Source: DATGSL01 sp964645585
Lineage (GTDB): Bacteria > Verrucomicrobiota > Verrucomicrobiia > Opitutales > T3Sed10-336
Direction: 5' to 3'
Length of the DNA stretch: 22,319 bases
Assembly (NCBI GenBank): GCA_964645585.1
Contig: CAZYAN010000059.1
Span: forward strand, 1 to 22,319
A model generated the notes under the pieces. It saw only the letters and a program-made list of their open reading frames with translations, had not been told where the DNA came from and made no database searches. Position 1 is the stretch's first letter; every line of letters begins with the position of its first letter. The position numbers and the translations under genes are program-made. This document shows positions 13,672 through 20,426 of this stretch, in pieces.

Positions 13672-16600
13672 CTACTTCCGCTCGACCCGCAGCCGCATGA
13701 ACCGCCGCTGGCTGTCGGAGTGGAGTGTCCGGTCGCGGACGGTGACACGCCAGGTGTCGCCGCTGTCGACTGGAGTCAGCCATTCCACCGCCGTCTCCCC
13801 CGATTCCCAATTCTCCAAGTCGTCCGAAACCTCAACCACGAAATCGAGATCAGCGGCCGCTTTCGACTGATCGAAGGTCAGCGTTAAATAACCGTCGGCG
13901 ACCGCCAGGCTCGGCAGCCCGTCGCGGCTCGGCTCCAGCGGGTTCAAGTTCAGCGCATACTTAAGTATGTTCGGGACGCCGTCTCCGGATGGATCGGCGA
14001 ATTCACCACTGATATCCGGATCAGCAAGCTGCGATTCCGTAAAATGGGTCTCCTGCCAGTCCTCAAAAGGCGTGTTGCCATACCCGAAGAAATCGAGCGT
14101 GTGCGCCATGAGCTCAGCCTGTTGCGATTCGTCGGTAATGCTTTCAAACGGAAAGGCGAGATAAACGACCTTGTGCTCACCATCATACTGGACACCGGCG
14201 ATTTGCGCGTCATCCAAGGCCGTTGCCGCTTGATCGAAATACAAATTTCCCGTCAGCGGAGCACCCGCGGTCTTACTCAATTGGATACTGTCGAACCGGA
14301 CTTCGACGCCCGTGACAACCCCGTCACCGTCACCCGCCCAACGATTGCTGTTATTGCGGACATCCTCCCAAACGATCCGCCGCCAGCCACTGAAATCGAT
14401 CGTCGTATAGTCGTTTACGAAGAACTCGCCTTCGCTGTCGCGTATGGTAAATCGGACCCGGTGGCCGGAGTTGTCTCCGTAGACCCAGACGGAGAAATCG
14501 GAGTCCGGCGAAAAGGCCGGGAGGCTTGAATTAAACACGCGAATAAACGTGCCGGCCGGCCCCCACTCGTAGGCCAGATGGCCGGCGCCGGTCCCGAAGC
14601 GAACCGGGTTTCCCGTAATCGTGAATGTCCCGCCCGCATCCGCGCTCGTCGAACCCGAATAGGATGGGTTCTTCCAGCCGCTGAGGCCGTCAAAACTGTC
14701 AATCAGCGAGTCCGCGGCGCCAACGTATTCCGCAATATCGACCGCCCCTTCGGCCGGCGCGATCACATCGGGCGAATCGACAATGTAGCCGGGCATGGCG
14801 CCGTCATTGAAGAAGCCGGTCCAGCCGTCGAGGATCGATCCTGTCTGACCGGCGGCCGTGTACGCGAACGCGGACGGCGCGACGTATTCGACTTTCAGAA
14901 CCGTCCTCAGCCAGGCATTCTGCCCTTCTCGGTCGGCATCCCACGCGACCTCCGCACCCGAGAGAAAAATTTGCCCGCCCGCCAGACGGTATTGACCGAG
15001 GCGCGCGCGTGTGGCCGGCGTGAACGCCGGAGTCGGCCGGTTGCCGATATCATTTTTATCCGCCTGCAGTCCCGCCATCCAAATAATCGCTTCGTAATCC
15101 AGGAGAGAGACCGCGCCGCTCTCGATGACCGACGCGTCCGCCGAATCAAATCCGACAAGTTTCGGATAGGCCGCAATCGCCTTCGCGTGAGGAACGATGG
15201 AACTGGCCGTATTCAGACGGCTGAGGTAGCCGCGGGAATTCGGGTTCGATGAATACGGATCGTTCTCAATGACATTCATAAACCGGTCGCGCCGGTTGAA
15301 TCCATTGACAATCAGGACCTTTTTCCCCGCCGCCTCGGGAATGCGAACCCCTAGCGTCGCGGTCGGAAACGACTCGCCCCCGGCGTTTGTCGCCGCCACC
15401 CGGAGAAACACGATCTCGCCCGGTTCGAACCCGCTGAGTGTCGTGTTCGTGCCAGAAACCGCGGTCCCGTTGTCGAACCCGTAGCCGTTCCTCGACCGGT
15501 AGACCCGGTAGCCGGTGGCCTCGTGACCGTAAAACCCGGTCGCCGTCGTCGAGAACGGCGGCTTCGTCCACTGGAGATCGATCGAGCCATCCGCGTTGCC
15601 AACCGCTGCAAAATTCTCCGGCGGTTCCGGGAGATAAGTCGCGTTGCTGAACCCCGGAAGCTCATTCGCGTAAAACCGGACGAGACCTTTGTAGACCGAC
15701 CGCGCGAGGTCCCGCCGAAACTCCGGATCAACCAAGTATTTCGAGTCCTCGACATGGTCGTGAAAGGCCATTTCGATCAGGATCGCCGGCATCTTGTTGT
15801 TGTTGTTCGGGTTCAGTTCACCGAAGTTCGCGGTTTTCGGGCCGCGGTTCGCCCAATTGGATTTCCACTCGGCGCGAATATCGCGAATGATCTGATCCTG
15901 CACCAGATTCCGCAGCTGGTGACTGCCGGCGACCGGGTTGGTGTGGGAAAAAGTCTCCGTTCCCGTTCCGCCTCCGCCGTTCGTGTGCCACGACACATAG
16001 ACGCTCTTGCCGTTCTCCCATGACTCGTGCTCCCACGCCGCCCAGCGGGGCATCGCGTCGACCGTGCCGGAACTGGCCCAATCGCTTTTTCCTAGAAATC
16101 CGGCATAGTAACGGCCAGACTCCTCCCAGCGCGGCTTTCCGCTGATGGTCCCGCTAGCGGGATCGGGCATGTCGCCCATCCCGCCGCCAAAACGGATCGC
16201 ATCCGCGATGACCGCTCGACCCGCCGTTCCGCTCTGGTTTGTGATCACGACCGAACCTGTGTCCGGATTGATCCCTTTTTCAAAATAGTAGGTGCCGATG
16301 TATTTCCAGGTAAAACCGTCCCGGTTCTGGTCCTGCAGCCACAATGTCGTGTCGCCCGTATGATGAATTTCGATACGAGCATCGGTCGTCGTGTTGCCCG
16401 ACTCGGCGCGGCGGTACCAGGCGTACACCGCATAGTAACCGGCTTCCGGGATGTTCGGCGTGAAACGGGCCGTGGCTGTCGGTGAACCGGTAACGGTCGT
16501 CGCCCGCCGGTGCGAACCGCCGTACGCGCCGCCGATCGATTCGGTCGTCCAGCTTCCGGTCTCCTGATAGCCGGCACCCCCGTTTTGGACGATCACCATG

Positions 16601-17379
16601 TTCGTGTTGAGGTCCCGTTCTCGGGATGTGTAGATACGCGCCCCGGCGTTCCACAAATATTGGTGAAGATACTGGAGGACCGACTCGCCGCTGTTGAGAT
16701 CCTCGATCATCCAGCTGTAGTTGTCGCGCTGGGTGGCCCAGCGGCCCGCGCCTGAGCTGTAGAACCAGCCGTGGCTAGGAGCCAGGAAGATCGACGCGTC
16801 GGAAAGTGCGCCCGCCGGCTGGGCTGTCCCTTGCGCCGGTCCATGCGGAGCGCCCAGGGCAATGCGCCCCGCGGCGGTCTCCTCGTCCGCCGGCACATCC
16901 GCTTCCGGCTTTTCGAGCACCGGGCGGACAGCGCTATGGATTCGCGCGATTTCCTCATCTTCGTCAGACAACAGAAAAAGGGAAACTTCCTCCACTTCCG
17001 GCAAAGCCAGCCGCCAGTCCTCAAGCAGCCAGCTCAGCTCCGCGCGCGCGACCGCGCCATCCCGCTCCCATTTCCCGCCGAGGCTGAACCGAACAGCCGC
17101 GTTTTCGGGGTCGATCGACACCGCGGTCAGCCGCGTCCCGGCCGGAAGAAATGGTTCCAGCCCCGCCGCCCGTTCCGCGGGCGTGAGATCCGCAGCCAGC
17201 AGGGCCGCGGCACTTTCGAGAAATTCGACCGCTGTTTGCCCGCTCTCGGACGGCCGTTCGAGCCGTATGATTTCGTCCTCGCGCCAGGCGAGGAACGGGA
17301 GGAATGGCGCTTCACTCGCGCGAAGAACAGTCGAAGCAGCGAGCGACAGCAGGATAAGGAAAGGAAGGGATTGTTTCAT
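13672..17379 (-). CDS. Large modular exported N-acetylmuramoyl-L-alanine amidase
   Basis: Product of 1235 residues from the ATG at 17379, which starts a clear signal peptide (cleavage near LRAS); a longer open frame upstream is rejected. Residues about 45-140 resemble a GerMN domain (LTPAERAAGLEPFLPAGTRL). The Amidase_3 fold is in two parts, 196-265 and 425-572. Zinc and catalytic residues look present: H203 (APSHG), E226 (IED), H465 (SWHTN) and E536 (LIEMAF). Between them, about 270-400, sits a golvesin-like beta domain (YYAVYAWYRRAES; AIRFGGG). Then follow a fibronectin III domain (585-680), a Rossmann/GATase-like domain (686-830), a carbohydrate-binding-like beta sandwich (890-1050), a TSP3-like DPSGDGVPN (1129-1137) and the SDDLENW...FMRLR module. 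It should cut the amide bond between muramic acid and the stem peptide. It is transcribed alone. Confidence 0.85.
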   Translation of the reverse strand: MKQSLPFLILLSLAASTVLRASEAPFLPFLAWREDEIIRLERPSESGQTAVEFLESAAALLAADLTPAERAAGLEPFLPAGTRLTAVSIDPENAAVRFSLGGKWERDGAVARAELSWLLEDWRLALPEVEEVSLFLLSDEDEEIARIHSAVRPVLEKPEADVPADEETAAGRIALGAPHGPAQGTAQPAGALSDASIFLAPSHGWFYSSGAGRWATQRDNYSWMIEDLNSGESVLQYLHQYLWNAGARIYTSRERDLNTNMVIVQNGGAGYQETGSWTTESIGGAYGGSHRRATTVTGSPTATARFTPNIPEAGYYAVYAWYRRAESGNTTTDARIEIHHTGDTTLWLQDQNRDGFTWKYIGTYYFEKGINPDTGSVVITNQSGTAGRAVIADAIRFGGGMGDMPDPASGTISGKPRWEESGRYYAGFLGKSDWASSGTVDAMPRWAAWEHESWENGKSVYVSWHTNGGGGTGTETFSHTNPVAGSHQLRNLVQDQIIRDIRAEWKSNWANRGPKTANFGELNPNNNNKMPAILIEMAFHDHVEDSKYLVDPEFRRDLARSVYKGLVRFYANELPGFSNATYLPEPPENFAAVGNADGSIDLQWTKPPFSTTATGFYGHEATGYRVYRSRNGYGFDNGTAVSGTNTTLSGFEPGEIVFLRVAATNAGGESFPTATLGVRIPEAAGKKVLIVNGFNRRDRFMNVIENDPYSSNPNSRGYLSRLNTASSIVPHAKAIAAYPKLVGFDSADASVIESGAVSLLDYEAIIWMAGLQADKNDIGNRPTPAFTPATRARLGQYRLAGGQIFLSGAEVAWDADREGQNAWLRTVLKVEYVAPSAFAYTAAGQTGSILDGWTGFFNDGAMPGYIVDSPDVIAPAEGAVDIAEYVGAADSLIDSFDGLSGWKNPSYSGSTSADAGGTFTITGNPVRFGTGAGHLAYEWGPAGTFIRVFNSSLPAFSPDSDFSVWVYGDNSGHRVRFTIRDSEGEFFVNDYTTIDFSGWRRIVWEDVRNNSNRWAGDGDGVVTGVEVRFDSIQLSKTAGAPLTGNLYFDQAATALDDAQIAGVQYDGEHKVVYLAFPFESITDESQQAELMAHTLDFFGYGNTPFEDWQETHFTESQLADPDISGEFADPSGDGVPNILKYALNLNPLEPSRDGLPSLAVADGYLTLTFDQSKAAADLDFVVEVSDDLENWESGETAVEWLTPVDSGDTWRVTVRDRTLHSDSQRRFMRLRVERK

Positions 17380-17496
17380 GACGGGCAGGAACAGAAGTTG
17401 AAATGTCACAAAAACAGCAATCAGGGCACCTCCTGACAACCTCAATCCGCCCGAAGCCCCTGCGGGAACCCGCTCGAAATTCCTGCGTGACTCCCC

Positions 17497-17534
17497 GCAA
17501 AACAAAAGGACCTGAGCGGTGCGCGCTCAGGTTT
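17497..17534 (-). terminator. Orphan terminator or attenuator in the amidase leader
   Basis: ACCTGAGC (17510-17517) pairs perfectly with GCTCAGGT (17525-17532) around a 7-nt loop. On the minus strand the stem is followed by CC then TTTTGTTTT, a proper T-tract. It ends 118 bases before the amidase ATG, and no minus-strand gene lies to its right before tRNA-Glu, which has its own terminator. It therefore either attenuates the amidase transcript or shields the gene from stray transcription. Confidence 0.55.
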
Positions 17535-17583
17535 GCGCGGCTGGTGCGGGCGCTCGATGGTGAATGGCAGGGACTGGTACTGA

Positions 17584-17602
17584 CCGCCGGCTACACCGGC
17601 GG
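17584..17602. repeat. REP-like palindrome
   Basis: CCGCCGG (17584-17590) and CCGGCGG (17596-17602) form a perfect 7-bp stem with a CTACA loop. The core CCGGCT-AC-CCGGC-G matches the palindrome at 6844-6858 with one indel and few changes, suggesting one dispersed family. Confidence 0.45.
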
Positions 17603-17755
17603 CCCGGCGGCAGGAGTGCGCGCAATTGACTCGTGAGCAGCTTGAAGGAGTCAGGAAATAGGTAAATTTAACCGTTAAAGATCAATAAAGAATCTGATAT
17701 TTCGCTCCGAATAAGCTCGATTTTTCAGATGATGTGCAGTTTTTTAAAAGGTAAT

Positions 17756-18001
17756 ATGGCCGAAACGAAGCTATTCCTGCGTCACTTCTTTTTTGGAGCA
17801 GGCTCGATTCTTGGGCAACGCCTCCGGCGGCCAACCAAGAAGGACAAGCGTCGCCAAACGGTTGTAATCCAAACGATCGGCGGAGACTTTTGGCGCGTAG
17901 GTGACTACCTCTACCATGGCATCCAGGAGACAAAAACGGATCTCGAAAGAGAAGAAGCTGCAAAAGAGAGACAACTCACCTTCGAAGACGCCCTCCGGTA
18001 G
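17756..18001 (+). CDS. Small protein of unknown function (81 residues)
   Basis: Not recognised. Product of 81 residues starting MAETKLFLRHFFFGAGS, then a strongly basic centre (RLRRPTKKDKRRQ), a stretch TVVIQTIGGDFWRVGDYLYHGIQ and a charged helical tail. No signal peptide or clear membrane helix. I chose the ATG at 17756 because AAAAGG lies four bases before it; an in-frame ATG at 17729 has no such site. The coding style and its AT-rich leader differ from neighbours. It ends 38 bp before the proposed GTG start of the DUF2335 gene, and the two are likely one unit. The good ribosome binding site and close spacing support a real gene; function is unknown. Confidence 0.6.
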   Translation: MAETKLFLRHFFFGAGSILGQRLRRPTKKDKRRQTVVIQTIGGDFWRVGDYLYHGIQETKTDLEREEAAKERQLTFEDALR

Positions 18002-18021
18002 GCCGATGGAAGCGCCAATTC

Positions 18022-18046
18022 CCAGCACGCTAGAGGCGCGTGCTGG
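18022..18046 (+). promoter_or_regulatory. Perfect 9-bp hairpin over the DUF2335 start
   Basis: CCAGCACGC (18022-18030) and GCGTGCTGG (18038-18046) form a perfect stem around TAGAGGC. The GTG proposed as the DUF2335 start (18040) lies inside the right arm. No T-tract follows, so it is more likely to act on translation or mRNA processing than to terminate. A 20-codon mini-frame (ATG 18006, TGA 18066-18068) runs through it. Confidence 0.5.
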
Positions 18047-18429
18047 AGCCGCGGGCCTTGCGGATTGAAACAGAGACTCACTATTCGGGCCCCTTGCCGC
18101 ATCCTGAAATCTTGGGCGGCTATGAATCTATCTTGTCTGGAAGTGCTGACCGCATCTTCCGTATGGCCGAGAAGGAACAGGAGCATCGGCATGAAATGGA
18201 CCGGAAATTTCTTCGAGTTGTCGCTTCCGCGCAAACCCTCGGTTTGGTTGCAGCATTTCTGCTCGCAGCTATTGGCCTTCTCGGAAGCTTTTATCTTCTT
18301 TCAAAAGGTCTCTCCCTGCAAGGAGCAGGAACATTTGTTGCCTCGCTCGCCGGATTGATTGGAACGGCGATTTACATGCGCCGCGCCAAGACAGTAACCC
18401 ATGACGACGAGTCCGAAGAAGATGAATAG
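18040..18429 (+). CDS. DUF2335 family membrane protein
   Basis: Product of 129 residues. The N-terminal cytoplasmic part has the family signature (SGPLPHPEILGGYESI and AEKEQEHRHEMD, about residues 16-54). Two transmembrane helices follow at about 66-88 and 94-113, with a short acidic tail (DDESEEDE). The family has no established function. The frame is closed by a stop at 18031-18033, so the start must be GTG 18040, CTG 18043 or TTG 18058; GTG is chosen but lies within a hairpin. It directly follows the 81-residue gene and lies in the accessory-looking stretch before tRNA-Glu. Family assignment is from sequence pattern and fairly confident. Confidence 0.75.
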   Translation: MLEPRALRIETETHYSGPLPHPEILGGYESILSGSADRIFRMAEKEQEHRHEMDRKFLRVVASAQTLGLVAAFLLAAIGLLGSFYLLSKGLSLQGAGTFVASLAGLIGTAIYMRRAKTVTHDDESEEDE

Positions 18430-18599
18430 GTACATTCGTTGCCGAGCTCTGGCCGGACAATTTTAGCATTCGCTTGACATTTAACAGGTTGCCTCGATGG
18501 AGAAGCAAATGCGGAGGAAAGGAGAAAGCATTGGAGCAGATGTTGTTCTTTATTCATGCAGATTTGAAGGATCGAGCCAACGAGCGCTTCCGATTCTGA

Positions 18600-19075
18600 A
18601 TTACGATCCGGGAACAACCTCGACGATCTGCCGGTCGGGTTCCGTCGATAGTTACGCGGCATGGACCTGGAGAGACGCTGGCGGCTCAGCTGGATCCGGC
18701 GAGGGATTTGTTTGAGCGACTCCGAGATCGAATCCTTGCGGTAGAGACTCGATCGAGACGGCGAGGGAGGCGAAAGCGATTTTCGACGCGAACCCCCATC
18801 TGCTCGCGCATCTGATGCCGAAAGCAGTGAAGGCGAAATCAGCTTTGCCCGGTGCCCTCGCGCCGAACCCCGAAGGCGGAGATCCGTTTGACGCGAACGG
18901 GTCCCCGGCGGAATCGCTGACCGACGAACAGCTGCGGCAGCGAATCGACTCTCTCGAAGAGCGGCAGGCGGAACTCGACGCCAAAGACGCCGGTGATTAC
19001 CGGACCGTCAAACGGCAGGCGGCGCTGAATACGTGGATGAAAAAGGAGCTGATCGAGGGGCTCCTTGGAGATTGA
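18600..19075 (+). pseudogene. Decayed or frameshifted ORF of unknown family
   Basis: From 18815 an intact ATG frame gives 86 residues (MPKAVKAKSALPG... to ELIEGLLGD) rich in charged helix (DEQLRQRIDSLEERQAEL). The same frame is open back to 18716 without a start codon, coding IETAREAKAIFDANPHL just before the ATG. In another frame, upstream from 18600 to about 18745, there is similarly protein-like text (GETLAAQLDPARDLFERL, RDRILAVE). A single frame change near 18740-18765 would join them. This suggests an old gene with a frameshift and no surviving start, though 18815-19075 could still be a short real gene. The stretch 18430-18600 before it holds nothing I can support. Confidence 0.4.
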
Positions 19076-19103
19076 TGTAAAGGGTTGTGTAGATCCCTTG
19101 AAG

Positions 19104-19138
19104 AAAAAAGCGCCTGAGTCTTTGCGACTCAGGCGCTT
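19104..19138 (-). terminator. Rho-independent terminator of tRNA-Glu
   Basis: A perfect 13-bp stem (19108-19120 with 19126-19138, AAGCGCCTGAGTC type) with a 5-nt loop. On the minus strand it runs into TTTTTT (19109-19104, shared with the stem base). It starts 10 bases after the tRNA CCA end. Confidence 0.85.
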
Positions 19139-19148
19139 AGCGAAAAAT

Positions 19149-19226
19149 TGGCGTCCCCTAGGGGATTCGAACCCCTGTCGCCAGGATGAAAACCTGGTGT
19201 CCTAGGCCTGACTAGACGAAGGGGAC
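19149..19226 (-). tRNA. tRNA-Glu (UUC), CCA encoded
   Basis: On the minus strand the gene begins GTCCCCTTCGTCTAGTC. The anticodon arm is CCAGG-TTTTCAT-CCTGG with anticodon TTC, and the T arm is AGGGG-TTCGAAT-CCCCT. The acceptor stem GTCCCC closes with GGGGAC, discriminator G, then an encoded CCA (19151-19149). This decodes glutamate GAA/GAG codons. All stems are intact. Its 3' end faces the sparse accessory-looking region 17640-19100. Confidence 0.97.
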
Positions 19227-19351
19227 GCTGATGAAAGACGGAAAGATTCCCAATTCAGGGAGGTTCCGCAAGTGTTTTTTTACAAAAAAGTCCGCGAATG
19301 ACCCTTTTCGGCTATTCCGCATCGAGGATCCGGCATTCAGCTCGTCAAAAC

Positions 19352-19400
19352 AAGATCCAAAATCCCCAACCGAAAATCCAAAATCAGAAAATCCCAATCA
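19352..19400. repeat. Heptanucleotide repeat array (AAAATCC type)
   Basis: Seven consecutive 7-mers can be read: AAGATCC, AAAATCC, CCAACCG, AAAATCC, AAAATCA, GAAAATC, CCAATCA. The gap 19227-19514 contains this and a T7-AC-A6 run (19275-19289), and no gene I can support. A related heptamer array lies at 22265-22290. Confidence 0.55.
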
Positions 19401-19514
19401 CCAGACTGGAGTTCGCGGTTCGTTCGTGTTTGAGTTTCACGAACTGGGATCGATCCATCCGCTGGAGTCGCGATTGATATCTTTGCGGACGATTTTGATC
19501 CTTTCGTTCCTGAC

Positions 19515-20426
19515 ATGAACTTCGATCAATTTGTTTCTTCGCTTCCCGCCGAGCCGCTCTTGCGTATCGAAGGACTGCCATTTCCGCGGCGCGCGTCGGG
19601 AAAAGTGCGGGATATTTTCGATCTTGGGGACCATTTGCTCATCGTCGCGTCCGACCGGATTTCCGCCTTTGATGTGATTTTACCAACCGGGATTCCGGGC
19701 AAAGGCGCCATTCTGACGCAAATGAGCCTCTATTGGTTTGATGCGACCCGATCGCTCGTGCGCAACCACCTCGTCGAAGAACAGGAGCGCGCGCTCAAAG
19801 GGCTCGGGCTCTCCGAAAGCATGCGGGCGCGGAGCATGATCGTTCAGCGCCTCAATCCGCTTCCAGTCGAATGCGTCGTGCGCGGCTATCTGGCGGGCAG
19901 CGGCTGGGAATCCTATCGTCGCGAAGGCATGATTTGCGGCCATCGATTACCGCCCGGGTTTCACGAGGCCGAGCGCCTTCCCGAACCGCTTTTTACCCCG
20001 ACAACAAAGGCGGCCGAAGGACACGACGAACCGATCAGCGAACAAGCGTGCGCGGAACTGATCGGGCGGGAACTCTTCGATGAAGTGCGGCGTATCAGCT
20101 TGGAACTGTACGCGCTCGGCCACGAACGCAGCCGGGAAGCCGGTATGGTACTCGCGGATACGAAGTTTGAATTCGGGCTCGATGAGGAAAAGCGCCTGTA
20201 TCTGATCGACGAAGTTTTGACGCCGGACTCCTCGCGCTTTTGGCCAGCCGATGAATATCAGCCGGGCCGTTCACAGCCGAGCTTCGACAAACAGTTCGTC
20301 CGGGATTTCCTGTCCCGCGCCAGCTGGAACAAGCAGCCGCCCGCGCCGGAACTGCCGCCAGAGGTCGTCACGGGAACGCTCGAACGCTACTTGCAGGCGT
20401 TCAAGAATCTCGCAGCTGGCTGCTGA
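19515..20426 (+). CDS. purC: Phosphoribosylaminoimidazole-succinocarboxamide (SAICAR) synthase
   Basis: Product of 303 residues, the long form of the family (short forms are about 240). It joins aspartate to CAIR with ATP in de novo purine synthesis. The N-terminal ATP-grasp-like signature GKVRDIFDLGDHLLIVASDR (29-48) leads into ISAFDV; ECVVRGYLAGSGWESY and the later DTKFEFG and LIDEVLTPDSSRFW motifs are all present. The ATG is the first in frame; no clear Shine-Dalgarno. It is not in a purine operon here. Its last 26 bases overlap the convergent TPR gene. Confidence 0.97.
   Translation: MNFDQFVSSLPAEPLLRIEGLPFPRRASGKVRDIFDLGDHLLIVASDRISAFDVILPTGIPGKGAILTQMSLYWFDATRSLVRNHLVEEQERALKGLGLSESMRARSMIVQRLNPLPVECVVRGYLAGSGWESYRREGMICGHRLPPGFHEAERLPEPLFTPTTKAAEGHDEPISEQACAELIGRELFDEVRRISLELYALGHERSREAGMVLADTKFEFGLDEEKRLYLIDEVLTPDSSRFWPADEYQPGRSQPSFDKQFVRDFLSRASWNKQPPAPELPPEVVTGTLERYLQAFKNLAAGC

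Larger units (their letters stand above)
17380..17755. other. 376-bp intergenic region
   Basis: No gene is supported here. It holds the hairpin with T-tract at 17497-17534, a CCGCCGG-CTACA-CCGGCGG palindrome (17584-17602), and from about 17640 a visibly AT-richer stretch (many AAT, TTA and TTTTTT runs) leading into the next plus-strand gene. The promoter of that gene probably lies in the AT-rich part, but I could not fix its boxes. Confidence 0.6.

Noticed and set aside
17380..17505. 42-codon upstream extension of the amidase
   Set aside because: It would bury the signal peptide behind arginine- and glycine-rich text; the ATG at 17379 fits better.
18474..18502. Promoter with perfect TTGACA at 18474-18479
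   Set aside because: At 17 bp spacing the -10 position reads ATGGAG, which is not promoter-like, and no gene clearly starts downstream.
18497..18715. 72-codon plus-strand frame before the decayed ORF
   Set aside because: No Shine-Dalgarno, no protein-like pattern; the better coding signal at 18600-18745 is in another frame.
17380..19226. Attachment-site duplicate of the tRNA-Glu 3' end
   Set aside because: I looked for a second copy of the T-arm and acceptor sequence on the left side and found none; no integrase gene is present.
19352..19400. CRISPR array
   Set aside because: The units are contiguous 7-mers without spacers and there are no cas genes.
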